Below, piece after piece: positions 22,961 to 36,000 of a stretch of 64,000 bases of DNA; the stretch's first letter is position 1; every line of letters begins with the position of its first letter. The stretch is from Isoetes taiwanensis (Eukaryota > Streptophyta > Lycopodiopsida > Isoetales > Isoetaceae), in assembly GCA_021234155.1 (NCBI GenBank), contig JAJEKV010000040.1, forward strand, positions 7,811,161 to 7,875,160, read 5' to 3'. The position numbers were made by a program, and so were the translations under genes. Under the pieces are notes generated by a model. The model was not told where the DNA came from. It ran no database searches and saw nothing but the letters and a program-made list of their open reading frames with translations.

Positions 22961-24059
22961 CTTCCGCATCCAATTGCATACATGCCATGTACCCACCATC
23001 CAAATCGAATATTCTATAGTATATGCAAAATCCTCAACCTCTGTCCCTAGGGTGTGCCCTTCAGGGAACCCAATAGCTGTTTGAAGGTGTGTACATCTTA
23101 TGCATATGTAAAAGATCGAATTGCATTTGTGACAAATAGTGTCTATTTTCATATTTTAACTAACAAACGTATTCTAGAATAAAGACTCTTTGAAGCCATG
23201 TCGTCTATTCTACATTCAATCACTCAAACATCCAAACACCCCTCCCTATCTACAGTCTAAAAGGAGCAGAAGTCACTTGAGTGAATAATTAGGGTTGACT
23301 TAGGCTACAAAACGAACACATTGTTATGCATATTGAGAGAGGAGCATCATTTATTATCTTCATTACATTATGCACCACAGATTCTCTATTTCGTAGACGG
23401 CTCAGGAAGTTCATTGCTTTGGAATCAAGATCACATGGTGCCTGTGAAGGTGAGGTCCTATGGCCCACCTACAATTATTTGAGTCCTTGTCGCATCATGT
23501 GAGGTCAGCATAGTATGATTCCACCTCTACATGAGACGGATGTGCACCCCAGTGTGTGTTCTCCCACTTTTTGGTGGGTGGGTGGGTGGGGGGTTGTGAG
23601 GGATCGACCTTTGTGACTTCTACTGCTCTAAGCACATGTTTCTCGATCAAGTACCTCTTCATCAGTAGATAATGATAATCTGTAAGAACTTTGGTGAGGG
23701 GGAATATGCGTTTCTTGATATTAAGAAATGCATGGGACAAGGATGCACTATAGTGAGATAACAGGTGCAAAATGGCGGTAGTTGTAGGATGCTTGTAGAG
23801 TGAATGGATTCAACTTATGTCTATAATGAAGTGATGTTGTTCTTCCACATGCACAATAAAATGCAGACAAGTACTTGGAAGGTGGTGTAATTAAAGGGAA
23901 GTATAATTTGAGACTATGATGTCTATATCACTTGAGGCAAATTATGAAATAGCTTAATATGAAGGATTTATATTTTTGTATGTAATTGGGCTATGAAATA
24001 TGAAGGCATAATATTTTCCGCTTGATATTCTCTCTAGTATTGTACATATTACAAGAATT
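22961..24059. other. Intergenic spacer
   Basis: No gene recognised. It contains one G-rich tract, listed separately, and otherwise AT-rich sequence. Confidence 0.5.
23576..23593 (+). other. Strong G-quadruplex motif
   Basis: The plus strand reads GGGTGGGTGGGTGGGGGG, four G-runs of three or more with single-base loops, the arrangement known to form very stable quadruplexes. No promoter or gene is visible nearby. Confidence 0.7.
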
Positions 24060-25330
24060 TTTCATGGCGGCCTTCGCTGCAACTATTTTCAGCTCTTGAG
24101 ATGAGAGAAGCTACATGAAATATTATGTTGGGGATATGTCTAGCCACCAGTGGCCAACCTTATGTTCCAGTCAAGTAATAACAATTCCGTAGTGGAACTT
24201 GTTTTGCTTCTCTATCTTCATTCTAGCAATCCTAGTGCTTCTATTTCTCAATGCTAACATGGACGCCAACTGGAATCCCTAATAACTTAGTGGCCTGTCC
24301 ATGAGCAAGCAACTTCCATGGATAATCATGAACATACTCCAGAGTCAGAATGTCCAACATCCATAAAGTTGTACATTTCTACCCCACAAGGACACCAGAA
24401 GCCAGTAAGAATGTGCCTAGGAGCGCAGCTTCTAGGTTCTCAATGTTAGCGACCAGAAAGAGGAACATGTCATCTGCATATTGATTGCAAACTTCTTGTG
24501 TGCCATCCTCCATTGCGAGACCATGAAGAATCCCCTCTGTGGTTGTAACAGTGAATAACTGTAATAAAGCCTCTGCAACAATTGTGAAGAGCAACGATGC
24601 TAAAAGGCATTCCCGGCAAATACCACAATCAAGTGACAAGACCTCCGATGGCTTACCATCGAACATAACAGTCGCCCGAGCAGAGACATGCAACTTCATG
24701 ATGTCTACGTAAATTGCTGCCCAAATCCCAGTCTTAGCATACATTGATGTATGAACTCCCAGCTAATATTGTCATATGCCTTCGCATAATCAACCTAAGG
24801 TACACAACTGGAAGGTTTTGCTTACATGCGCAACAACATTGCTTAGAATGCATCTTTTTGGAAGAAAACCTAATTGAGTTATCGAGATGAATTCAATCAA
24901 GATGTCTTTCACCCGCTTTGCAAAAGCCTTGACAAAGATCTTATATACAAATGATAATAAGGTGATTGGTCGCCAATCTGAAATAGTATGAGGATCCTTG
25001 ATCTTGAGGATGAGTTTAGATTCTATCTAAAGCAGTAGACTGCCGGAAGTCATAGAAAGAATCATACACATCTGGCTTCAATCATTCCCAATACTATTGG
25101 AAGAACTTTCCAAACCTGGGAACTTTCCTCTTTTCAGTTAAAAGATCGCCAAACCTAAATCATCAGCCGTTATAGCTGCCTCTATTGATACACGATGCTC
25201 ATTAGAGATGATGGCGGAAATCCTAGACAAAACTGCATCTCGTGTTTCTGACTAAAAGAGGATGTTTCTCAGCAAAACATATCTGAAAGTCATTATGCAG
25301 ATGCTGTTTGAGTTCCACTAGCTTTGTTGG
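24060..25330 (-). mobile_element. Degenerate LINE reverse transcriptase fragment
   Basis: Read on the minus strand, the order of motifs is that of a plant LINE ORF2. First comes ITADDLGLAIFLTEK (about 25180-25135), then KIKDPHTISDWRPITLL, KIFVKAFAKRVKDIL and ITQLGFLPKR (24990-24860), then AYDNISWEFI (near 24760). Next is the palm region with SLDCGICRECLLASLLFTIV and the catalytic box YADDMFLF (24650-24460). QATKLLGIPVGVHVSI (near 24290-24240) follows, and finally VVARHIPNIIFHVASL (near 24130). Several frameshifts and stops separate these blocks. No endonuclease domain is present, so this is an internal fragment of a dead copy. Reverse transcription of its own RNA would have been its ancestral function. 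Confidence 0.9.
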
Positions 25331-26382
25331 CCGCAAGCTAGAACTATATTGAAGCAAAAGCACATAAAATTAAGGTATGCAGATGGAGTATGACCTTCTG
25401 AAGGATGAAAAGTGCCCCATGCCTATTAGGGGTTATAGTAACCATATTTTGTATTGGCAAAAGAATGAACTAACATCAAACATCATTCCATGTGCAAGAT
25501 ATGGCTATTGCTCAAAGAAGATGCAAAAGACAAAGAAAATGAAATTCAAACCCTTGAATTGGTTTAAGGTTGAAGGACTGCTTCAAAACTATGCCCAAGT
25601 TAGCTATTCACGAGGAGAAGTTACTACCAAAGCATCTTACATCAGCAATGGATTCATTTGACAACTTATTTGGCCGAAGGTGTTTGCAAGTACATTGGAT
25701 GTTGATCTATGCATTATTTCCATATGGAGGTGTGAGCTGTCGAGAAGGATGATTTGTTAAAAAGGATTTTCTTCATATCACTATATAATGGATGTATTTC
25801 ACCGTGTATTTGATTGTCGTCAGATGGATGTTCCTCACTAGTCGTTCCCGTAAGTAATCTTAGTTATTCACGTGCGATGCGTGTTTTGTTATATGACTTT
25901 ATGGTATTGTTTCTAAGCGCAGAAAGTGACAGTAACCTTCCTTACCTATTATATGATCCAATCCCGTGGTGGTCAGGATCAAGCACCACCGTTGAATGTC
26001 AGATCTTAGTACATGCATCATTTCTCGCATCAATACAAGTCATCCATTTTCTCCCGCATAGCCAAACACAAGATGTCAGTGATATAAAGAAAGTCAAATA
26101 TTTGTATTGTGTGATACATACCGCTGACTACAATTTTCCACACGCATTACGCCATGTTACCGTTTCTACCTAAGCTTCCTCGCATAATGTAATTATGTAT
26201 TTATGGTTTCAAAGAAAAATTATGTCTCGTGAGGAAAAATGAGAAGGAAGTACTTTCTCGTTCAATTTGTACCGTAAGTACATATATATGTATTTTTCTT
26301 CTTTCTTCCGACACAGAAGTACAAGTATGTGAAGAAGAGACATTCAAGCTTTGCAAACATGTGACAAGTACAAGGCCAAAGT
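25331..26382. other. Intergenic spacer upstream of the Copia element
   Basis: Plus frames at 25377-25661 (94 codons) and 25814-26173 (119 codons) are open but match nothing I know and lack clear splice borders. The last bases (26378-26382, AAAGT) are the target duplication of the neighbouring retrotransposon. Confidence 0.4.
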
Positions 26383-26621
26383 TGTTAAAGTTAATGTTAT
26401 ATGTAAAACTAAAGTGGCTAATAGGTGGGTGACATGTGTCACCACCCACGCTGTAATGGGGCTTAACTCATATAAGCTCAAGATGTTAGTTGTATTGTTA
26501 GGCCACGATAGCTTGTTAGATCTCTATAACTAGTTGATGGATGTATTCAATGTAGATTAATCTAGACGTTATTGCTCAGTTCTCTCCACGTTTTCGCTTC
26601 AGGATCCCTATCATCTCTACA
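26383..26621 (+). repeat. 5' LTR of the Copia element
   Basis: 239 bases, beginning TGTTAAAG and ending CTCTACA. It shares with the other two LTRs the strings GGTGACATGTGTCACCACCC (an internal palindrome), GGATGTATTCAATGTAGA, TAATCTAGACG and AGGATCCCTATC. It differs from the 3' LTR by many small indels. Confidence 0.92.
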
Positions 26622-26637
26622 TGTATCGTAGCCTCCC
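26622..26637 (+). other. Primer-binding site, initiator-Met tRNA type
   Basis: Immediately after the 5' LTR the sequence TGTATCGTAGCCTCC resembles the usual Copia primer site TGGTATCAGAGCC with one base missing and a few changes. Its position supports the LTR border. Confidence 0.6.
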
Positions 26638-29600
26638 TAGGCAACCGAAATGAGTGGGATTGTTCGCTGAATTGATTTCCGTGTTCCTGCTGGTTTTGGA
26701 AGTGACGGATTGTCGCGGAAGTCTTGTCCGCTTGGCAATTTGGCCAAATTTGATTGCCGCATAAGGCTAATTTTGTGACAAAACGCCATTTTTGGTTCAC
26801 GCTGTTTTTTTTCTCGGTTTCCTTCTGCGATCTTTGAGAACCAATAATGCGGACGCTTTTTTCCAACATCGCACATTCAATTAGAACTACAAGAAGTTGT
26901 ATTTGCTCAATTCCAGCCAAATTTTGAGACGTCCGAGCCACCTCGATTGAGAGGATTGTCTCAGGGACAATCTTGGGTAAGATTTCTTCGGTGATCAAGA
27001 GAAAGATTTCTTTCGATCATCAAGGTTTAAGGTGATGGATCCCTTCAAATTTCAAGGGATGCCAAACTAACAAAATGAAAACTATCATTCTTGGAGGGTG
27101 TTTATGAAGCACTATCTCACCTTCAACAAGCTAGGTGATGTCTTTCAGTGCATTTCATCACATTAAAGAATGCCAAAAGTGGAAGCAGTAAATGGAATCC
27201 TCTAGCAAGCTTCAACTATCAACCTGGCCGTAGATCCTACTATTCAGCCTCGTGATTGAAAGTTTGACAGAGTTCAAGGAGCTTTGGGCCTTCTTGTGAG
27301 ACAATTCTACTAAAGGCATGCCTCAACAAGGATTGATCAAGGAAAAGATTCAATGGCTGTTAGCGCATTTTAAGCTCATATATGTGACTCTTTGAAGCAG
27401 TATGGAAGCATGGAGGTTGGCTTATACAAGTGTTCTGAGTACATACAAGGAGGAAGAGCTCGCTCAAGACATCTTGTTAGCTCCACCAAGCAAAGATAAT
27501 AAACCGGTACCAACATCGATATATGGAGCATTTTTGATTACCTGTTGTGACAACAACGGCCTTGCAAGCATAGCTAGAAGTTATACCTTAAGCTTGTGAG
27601 CATGGAGGAGGATCCGTCGTGATTTGTTGACATGCTTCTACCCTAGAAAGCACCATCGTAAAGAGAAGAAACCATGACTCGACTCGAGCAAGGTAAAGGC
27701 AAAAGGCAAGCCTAATGTGGAGGTGCTTATCAGTCACAAGCATGGCCATTATGCTAGGACTGCAATAAAAGAAAAGCTGTAAAGAGGCCAAAGGGGATGC
27801 AAAGAAATCACGATAAAGGAAAAGGAGTTGAGCAGCCAAATTTGGTCGATACAAATGGGTCTAGTGATGATAATTGTCCCATTGAGTATATGTTTCAAGT
27901 TACCGATTGCTACATAAATACCAAGAGTAGCCAAATTTAATGATACAAATGGGTCTAGTGATGATAATTGTCCCATTGAGTATATGTTTCAAGTCGCTGG
28001 ATTACATACCACCAAGATCGCTGATCTTGATCCGTGTGCCACCAAACACATGACGTGTGCAGCAAGAATTATTTTCAGCACTTGATGTGCAAAATGAAGG
28101 GCGTGTCCATTTCGTAATGGTTCTTCACATCCAATTGTTGGTAAAGGGAATGTGCAATTTACTCGATGATGCTGTGTTAAAGTTTTAAAAGATGTCAAGT
28201 ACATTCCGTGCTTAAGTGTAAATCTAATGTCCTGTCCCAAATGGACAAAGGTGGCAACTTTCTTCTCTTTCATAAGTGGAGAAGCTAAGTGATCTACAAC
28301 TCAAATCCTCTTCATGACAAAGAAGCTAAAGAAAGTTCTTGCTAAAGGCAAACTTAGTAAGGCTTATATTACTTCTTTGTGGTGAGGCAAATGAGGTTCA
28401 ACATGAGCTTGATTTATATGTCATAGATCGCACCTTTGAGGAGTTGTGTTATGCTCCTACCGCCACACATCAATGTGTGAAGCATTCGTGATATGCTCAA
28501 GAGTAAAGAAGATGGTTGAGAATCTCCCTCTCACTCAATCTCCAATGTGAAGCTTGTCATAAAGGTAAGTAAACTCAAGTTCCTTTTCCACATGTTGCTG
28601 AAAATGTTGCCGCAGAAGTCTTTGAACTTGTCCATTCCGATCTCTCGCTATAAGGAGGTAGTTCTATTACGGATCCAAATACTTCATGACTTTGATTGAT
28701 CTATAGTAATGGTGATACATGTGGATTTTTCCTTTAAAGTACAAATCTGAAACTTTGATGTTTTCAGAAAATGGAAAGCTCAAAGTTGAGAAGCGCTTTG
28801 TCATCCCGTTAAAGCATTGAGGACCCATCACTGGTGAATATATGTCAAATCGCTTGTTGATTTTTTGGTCGAATATGGAATCTCCTCGCAACTAAGTGCC
28901 TGTGTGCACATGCTCAAAATGGTGCTGCAGCGCTTAATCTAACGCTACGGGATTTGGTCAGATCCATGTTGTTTCATGCCCATCTTCCTCGGCTGTTTTG
29001 GGTCGGGCAAATATACGCTAGCCTACATTCTAAACAGGTCGCTAACTAAGCCGCCAGTACCTGACGTGATGAAGCTCCCTTCGTAAGAAAACCGTGATGT
29101 TTCCCATCTATGCATATTTGGTTGTCTTGCCTTTGTATCTAATACCTTGAAGCTCCCTAAGAAGTAAGGCAAGTTGCATGAGAGAGCAACCAAAGTAATC
29201 TTTGTAGGCTATGCGCTTGACTGCAAGGCCTACAAGTTGTAAGGATCCGATTGCAAAGAAAAACAATTGTTAGCCGCCTGCTCACTTTCATGAGTTAGAC
29301 CAAATTTGATGAGATTTCAAGTGGGACCAGCCAATATTATGATTTTGTCGATGATTGTTTCCACAGATCCCATTGGCACAAGGTCTTGGTCAATACTCTT
29401 CCAATGTTGCAAATTTGACCGTGTATCCACAAGGAATTTGATGAAGCCCCCCGATCTATGGCGTAAAACACTCATGGAAGAACTCTCTTGAACTCCTTTG
29501 TGATGGTGGAGTCGCGAGTAGTGCTCATGCACTACCAAGATACTCCTTTAAATTGTCTTCCAACCTGAGGATTTTCTTGAGTCGCCGGCCCGTACCGGTT

Positions 29601-31341
29601 TATCAACTTCAAGCAAAATTCAACCTTAGAACCTCCTCCTACGTAGAAGCAACTCCAAGGAGATCTCAGCTTCGCCTAGTCACCAAATAGATGCACAACG
29701 CAATGTGGCTTTGATGGTCCTCACTTTGTAAGACTCTTCCTCGATCCATCCAGCTTTGCCGCCGCTAAAGAAAGGATCCAACATGGCGCCGAAGCTATGG
29801 AAGAAGAGTATCAAATTTTATTGAAGAATGATACTTTGAACTTGGTCCCATTGCCCGCTGGAAAGCTGCAAGCTATAGGATGTAAGTGGGTTTACAGGAC
29901 CAAGTATGCAGCAAATGGTTCTATTAGCAAACATAAAGCTCGCCCCGGGTAAAGAAAGGGGTTTGCTCAAGAATATGGCGCTGACTATGATGAAAGTCTT
30001 TGTTCGCAGCCATTAGCAATGGGCTCAGGTTAGCATGGCTTTGGCCGCCAAAAGGTGGAAGGTACATCAAATGGATGAAAAGTGCCTTCTTCATGGCGAA
30101 CTTGAAGAAACGCTTACATGTGGAGCAAAATTTCAAGGTTTTGTGCAAGAGATAACGAGGCTCAGGTGGCAAACTCAACAAGAGCCTCTATGGTCTAAAT
30201 GTGCACCGCGTTGTTGGAATAAGAAGCTCCATAAATTCTTCTTTAATGCTGGTTTTTGTGGGCAGAAAGTACGCCAGATCCCGCTTTGTACTACAAGGCC
30301 GAGGTCGGTGAGTTGGCGCGTTGTTGGTGTAATGCGACGCATTTTGTTAATCACAAAAGCGAAAGCACTCGCCTTATTCAACACATTGGCGACCACCGTC
30401 ACATGCCTTTGACATGACTAATTTAGGCTATGTCACTTCGCTTGGGCTTGTGTCCGGCAGCAACTTGAGGGATCTTCCTGGCCAAAAATGCGATGTTCGA
30501 AAAGTTGTTAACCAAGTTCAATAATATGTCGGTCGTAAACCAGCCTATGTCCCATGGCTCCCTCGACAAAGCTAGTATGGTCAGCCGAGTACTCCGTGAT
30601 TGTGATGCTTCCGTATAGGAGTCTAATTGGTGGACCGGCCGTATTCTCACTCACACGCCCGTATCTTGCATTTTCGCTAATCCTATCGAAAGCGCGTACA
30701 TGCACACACCAAAGATGAGCCACATCGCACGCAGCCTAAGCAAGTGCTTGCTTATGTCAAAGGCACTATGGATGAAGGCTTATTTTACAGCTCCAAAGAT
30801 CTATATTCAAATTTACTATATTTGGACGCCGACATTCGGGTGTTCTGGATACTTGGAGATCCACCAATCGGAATGGTTGCCTCCTTGGGACCAAATCGCA
30901 TTAGCTGGACCCCGCCACAACCAACCTGCCTCTTTGAGCACAATCAAGGTAATTCAAGGCTCTCTCTCGGGCTGCGCACGGGGAAGCTTTATGGTCGCAG
31001 GTTTTGGGCTGATTTTCGCTTGTCTTCCTCCACCAAAGACTCTATTGTGATAATCGTGAGCACCATCCAAATTTTGCTCATGATCCCATAGCCTCTGGCG
31101 CCGTAACTAAACACATTGATACACACTTAATGCTCATTCGCGGAACAATTTCCTTCGTAGGACAGCCTTCTTTGGCCTACTGCTCCACTCATGATCAGCT
31201 TGCTGATTTGTTCACAAAACCCTTAGTGTGCTCTCAAATAACAGTTCATGAACACTTGCATGGTCAAAATTCAGCTTAAAGGGGGGAGAACATGCGTACC
31301 GGGACAAGTAGTGAAGCTTTCGAATTTTTCTACACTTTAGT

Positions 31342-31352
31342 TTAAAGGGGAG
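31342..31352 (+). other. Polypurine tract of the Copia element
   Basis: TTAAAGGGGAG directly precedes the 3' LTR, as required for plus-strand priming. The same tract precedes the LTR of the second unit (35883-35892). Confidence 0.8.
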
Positions 31353-31602
31353 TGCCGTGCCAATGTTATATGTAAACTAAAGTGGGTTAATAGGTGGGTG
31401 ACATGTGTCACCACCCACGCTGTAATGTAGCTTAACCCATATGCTTCCCACATGTTAGTTGTAATTGTTAGGCCATCGAGATAGTTTTGTTAGATCTCTA
31501 TAACTATTTATTTGGATGTATTCAATGTAGATTAATCTAGACGTTATTGCCTCTCTTACGCCTCTCTCCTCACGTTTTGCTCTAGGATCCCTATCTTCTA
31601 CA
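31353..31602 (+). repeat. 3' LTR of the Copia element
   Basis: 250 bases, starting TGCCGTGCCAATG and ending CTTCTACA, followed by AAAGT. It is homologous to 26383-26621 and 35893-36148. The first bases deviate from the TGTTAAAG of the other two LTRs. Confidence 0.92.
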
Positions 31603-33002
31603 AAAGTATCGCTATATTTGGACCCCATCGGAAAGCTTTCTATCAGATATTAAAATACTGTACACCCTTGTCTTGGCCTTTTTCCCAACGAGCATAAGTG
31701 TGATGCTAGCTTGCTTAGATTTCTTGTCACATGAGAGGCAAAGATACCGATGACGCATAAGTGTTGTGCTTTCACCTCACCGTGAAAGGTCCGCTAAAAT
31801 GTTGTCTTTATGTGTTTAGTCCTCTTCTGCTGACGAAGCCATGGTAGCAAAATTCATTAAATTCATAATGGTCGTATAGTTGTAACCGATTAGGTCCGGC
31901 TATTTGTATATATGTATTATAAATGAGTGGGTAGGTAAATTAATAATTTGAAGATTTGATCAATTTAATCTTTCGTAGCTTGGGGAATAAAATTAGTTGT
32001 TTGCTCAATGAAAAGACTCCGCTAAAGAAATGATCAATTCAATGGTGGAGCAATGAATTAATTATATAGGTTGATGATATATTTTCTCGATGGAAAATCG
32101 TACTATTTGCATAGCATGCATTGATGTCCTCGGATTGAGCTACAACAAAGTGGGATTGTTTTGCTCATGCCTTAAATCTCAGTAGTCTCAACAATGCTGC
32201 AACACAAGCCAATTGGTTATTAGATGTCTCTCATCAAATCTTAAAATCATATTTTTATGTATTTGTGTGTAACTTCATCTTCACAAGTTTTGGCAAATTG
32301 GATGATCTAATGACAATACTTATTGGTTAAGTATGAAACTACCAAGTAAATAGCTCTAACTTGGGTAACCTTTCTTCTTGCCTAAGTGGTTTGAATTATT
32401 TATTAGGCTTAGAAATAGATGTGAAATGCATATATTTCAACCGTCATGGCTTATAAAATGCACATTGGCAACTTAACTCTTCAGATGAGAGGATTGTTCT
32501 AAACTAGAGTCACAAATTTGAATGCCAAAGGAGCAAAAGCTTGTGCCACTCAAAGAGGGGATGCAAACTAAAGAATCAGCAATGATTACAAACAACCTCA
32601 TGCATAGTAAAAATACAAATGTTGCCTTGAATCATGCAAACGTGTGCAATTCAGTTATATGATAAGTTTTATATATGTTCCCTATCCTTCCTTTATATAG
32701 GTTTTGTGCCCCAGAATTTATTAGTCTATATCTTCTCGTCCTCCATAGGACAGCTTAGTGCATGATGATCTATATCGAGTAGATTAACCATATTGACATT
32801 TTGACCTTTAAGTAACCCCGACAAGATTAAGAAGGTTCAAGGGAGGTTGATGAAGTTCTTGTGATGGAAGCAAGCCCCGACACTTGGTGATATCAAGAAA
32901 TTACAAAGTGAGTTATAATTATTCTTTTGGAATTAATTATTTTCAATTTAGGGATATGGAAAAGACAAGGACACTAACCAATATTTTCACCTTTGGTGTA
33001 TA
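31603..33002. other. Downstream flank of the Copia insertion, unit 1
   Basis: AT-rich sequence duplicated at 36149-37529 with long identical AT stretches (for example GGCTATTTGTATATATGTAT and AATTTGAAGATTTGATCAAT). It contains a hAT-like remnant near 32120-32350. Confidence 0.8.
32110..32350 (+). pseudogene. hAT-like transposase remnant, unit 1
   Basis: The segment is homologous to 36616-36900, where the frame is better kept. Here the cysteine-box region (TTTTGCTCATGCCTTAAATC) is present but its frame is broken upstream. See the unit 2 entry. Confidence 0.45.
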
Positions 33003-36000
33003 GTAAGCAAGAAGATGTGGTTGAGAATCTCCTCTCTCACCCCCTCGGCAATCTCCAATGTGAAGCTTGTCATAAAGGTAAGCAAACTCAAGTTCCTTTC
33101 CCACATGTTGCTGGAAAATGTTGCCGCAGAGTCTTTGTAGGAACTTGTCCATTCCGGACCTCAGCCATATGAGTGTGTCTTCTATTACGGATCCAAATAC
33201 TTCATGACTTTGATCGACTTATAGCAATGGTAGATACATGTGGATTTTTCCTTTAAAGTACAAATTGAAACTTTTTGATGTTTTCTTTAAAATGGAAAGC
33301 TCAAAGTTGAGAAGCGCTATTGTCCTTAAAGTATTGAGAATCGACACTTGTAGGAATATATGTCAAATCAGTTTGCTGATTTTTTTGGCCGAACATGGAA
33401 TCTCGGCAGCCTTTGCGCCTGTGCACATGCTCAAAATGGTGTTGCAGAAAAGGCGCAATCAACGCTACGGATTTGGTCAGATCCATGTTGTTTCATGCCC
33501 ATCTTCCTGCTGCTTTGGGCTGAAGCAACATGACAGCTAGCCTACATTCTAAACGTCGCCAACTAAGTCAGCTAGTATCTGACTGCATGAAGCCCTTCGT
33601 GGTAAGAAACCAGATGTTCCCATCTAAGCGCATACTCTGGTTGTCTTGCTCTTTGTATCTAATACCTTGAAGCCCCTGCTAGCAAGGCAAGTTGCATGAG
33701 AGAGCAACCAGCAATCTTTGTAGGCTGCGCGCTTGATCACAAGGCCTGCCAAAGTTGTAGCTGATCCGGATTGCAAAGAAAACAAATTGTTGGGGCCGCC
33801 TGCTCAATTTCGCGAGCAGACCAAATTTGATGAGACAAGTGGGACCAGCCAATACAAGTGATTTTGTCGATGATTGTTTGTTGGTGATCTCATTGCGCAA
33901 GGTTCTATCAATACTCTTCCACAAGTTGCGTACCGACCTCGTGTATCCACAAGGAATTTGATGAAGCCCTCGATCTATGGTACCACTCATGGAAGAACTC
34001 TCTTGAACTCCTTGTGATGGTGGAGTCAAGAGGTTTCCAGTGCACTACCCTCCCTCAAGATACCTCTTTTAAATTGTCTTCCAACTTGAGTGATTTCTTC
34101 TTATCGTCAGTCTCAAATTGCCGATCAACTTCCCGCTGTAATTCAACCTTAGAACCTCCTCCACGTGAAGCAACTCCAAGGAGATCTCGCTTCGCTGCCT
34201 AGTTGCCCAAATAGATGCACAATGCAATGTGGCTTTGATGAATTAAATTTTGCAAGACTCTTCTGACTAATTAGCTTTGTCGGGCCAAGAGCAAAGGATC
34301 CAAATATGGCAAATGAAGCCATGGAAGAAGAGTACCAAATTTTGATGAAGAATGATACTTGAACTTGGTCCCATTGTCACCGGAAAGCGCGCTACAGGAT
34401 GTAAGTGGTTTACAGACCAAGTATGTGTGCCAGCATTTGCCTCATTAGCAAAACAACATAAAGCTCTTGCCCGTAGCAAAGGGGTTTGCTCTCAAGAATA
34501 TGGCGCTGACTATGATGAAGTCTTTGCTCCGGCGGCTGATTAGCAAATAGCTTGTGCTAGCATGGCTTTGGCCGCCGCCAAAGGTGGAAGGCATCAAATG
34601 GATGTGAAAAGTGCCTTCTTCATGGCTTAACTTGAAGAAACTGCTACATGGAGCAAATTTCCCTGGGCGTTTGTGCAAAATAGATAACGAGGGCGCTCGT
34701 GGTGCAAAACTCAAAAAAGAGCCTCTATGGTCTTAAATGTGCACCGCTGCTGTTGGAATAAGAAGCTCCATAAATTCTTCTTGAATGCTGGTTTTTAGGC
34801 AGAAAGTACAGCTGTGATCCCAGCTTGTACTACAAGGTCGAAAAATGGGTGAGTTATGCGTTGTTGTGTGGTGTACGCTGACGCATTTGTTAATCACAAA
34901 GTGAGCACTTCAGCTTATTCAACATACATTAAGGGGACTAGTCAGTTACATGCCTTTGACATGACTAATTTAGGTTATGTCACTTCCGCTTGGGCTTGGA
35001 AGTCCGGCAAAGAATCCTGAGGGGATCTCTTCCCGGCCAAAACAAGAGATGCTCGAAAGTTGTTAACCAAGTTCAATATGTCGTATCGTAAACTACCTTC
35101 ATGTCCCATGGCTCCCTGACAAAAGCTTAGCATGGCTGCTGATACTCCGTGACAGATGCTTCAGGTATGTGGAGTTCCAATTGGTGGATCAATGACCAAT
35201 CAAGACCGCCCGTGATCTTGCATTTTCGCTTAATCCCATCGAAAGGTGTACATGCACACACCAAAGATGAGCCACATCGGCACGCTGTACTCAAGCAAGT
35301 GCTTGCTTATGTCAAATGCACTATGGATGAAGGCTTATTTTACAGCTCCAAGACTCATATTTTCACCTTTACTATATTTGACGCCGATTATTCCTGGTGT
35401 TCGGATACTTGGAGATCCACCACCGGAATGGTTGCCTCTGGGACCAAATCGCATTAGTTGGATCTCCTGCGACAACCAACCGCCTCTTTGAGCACAACCG
35501 CTGCATTCAAGGCCGGGTGCAATGTGAAGCTTCTATGGTCAGCAGGTTTTGTATTGATTTTCAGCCGTCTTCCCTCCACCAAAGACTCTATTGTGATAAT
35601 CGTGAGTACTATCCAAATTTTGCTCATGATCCCATGTTTCTGCCGCACCAAACACATTGATACACACTTAATGTTCATTCGCGGAACAATTCTCTGGTAG
35701 GACAGCTTTCTTTGGCTCTACTGCTCCACCTTACATCACTTTGTTGATTTGTTCACAAAACCCTTAGCGTGCTCTCACCAACAAAGTTCAAGGAACAATT
35801 TGGCATGGTCAAAATTCAGCTTAAAGGGGGAGAACATGCTACCGACGTAAGTGAAGCTGAATTTTCTACACTTTAGTTTTCTTAAAGGGGAGTGTTAAAG
35901 CTAATGTTATATGTAAACTAAAGGGCTAATAATAGGTAAGTGACATGTGTCACCACCCACGTTGTAATGGGGGCTTAACCTACATAAGCCCAAGATGTTA

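Larger units (their letters stand above)
26383..31602 (+). mobile_element. Full-length Ty1/Copia LTR retrotransposon, non-functional
   Basis: Both LTRs (26383-26621 and 31353-31602), a primer-binding site, a polypurine tract and a 5-bp target duplication AAAGT (26378-26382; 31603-31607) define the element. Coding order gag, integrase, reverse transcriptase, RNase H is that of Copia. Gag begins near 27035 (MDPFKFQGMPN) and ends with a knuckle-like remnant (KHGHYAR, DCNKRKAVKRPKGMQ, 27720-27800). Integrase shows CHKGK and VPFPHVAENVAAE (28555-28625). RT shows LVPLPAGKLQAIGCKWVY (29840-29900) and SLYGLK-type sequence near 30190; the expected YVDD box near 30330 is corrupted. RNase H ends with KHIDTHLMLIRGTISF and LADLFTKPL (31110-31235). 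Frames are broken every 50-150 bases by small indels. The element cannot encode an intact polyprotein. A 95-base internal duplication lies at 27835-27994. Confidence 0.95.
28502..33002 (+). repeat. 4.5-kb tandem duplication, unit 1
   Basis: The unit runs from inside the Copia integrase region (AAAGAAGATGGTTGAGAATC) through the RT, RNase H and 3' LTR and 1.4 kb of downstream flank, ending ...AATATTTTCACCTTTGGTGTATA. Unit 2 (33003-37529) repeats it head to tail. Equivalent bases lie about 4.5 kb apart (LTR end 31602 and 36148). Confidence 0.93.

Noticed and set aside
26576-26998. Minus-strand frame of 140 codons
   Set aside because: Lies opposite the Copia LTR, primer site and leader; no motif.
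30700-31091. Plus frames of 115-116 codons as separate genes
   Set aside because: They are pieces of the Copia RT/RNase H region in shifted frames (for example LAYVKGTMDEGLFYSSKD).
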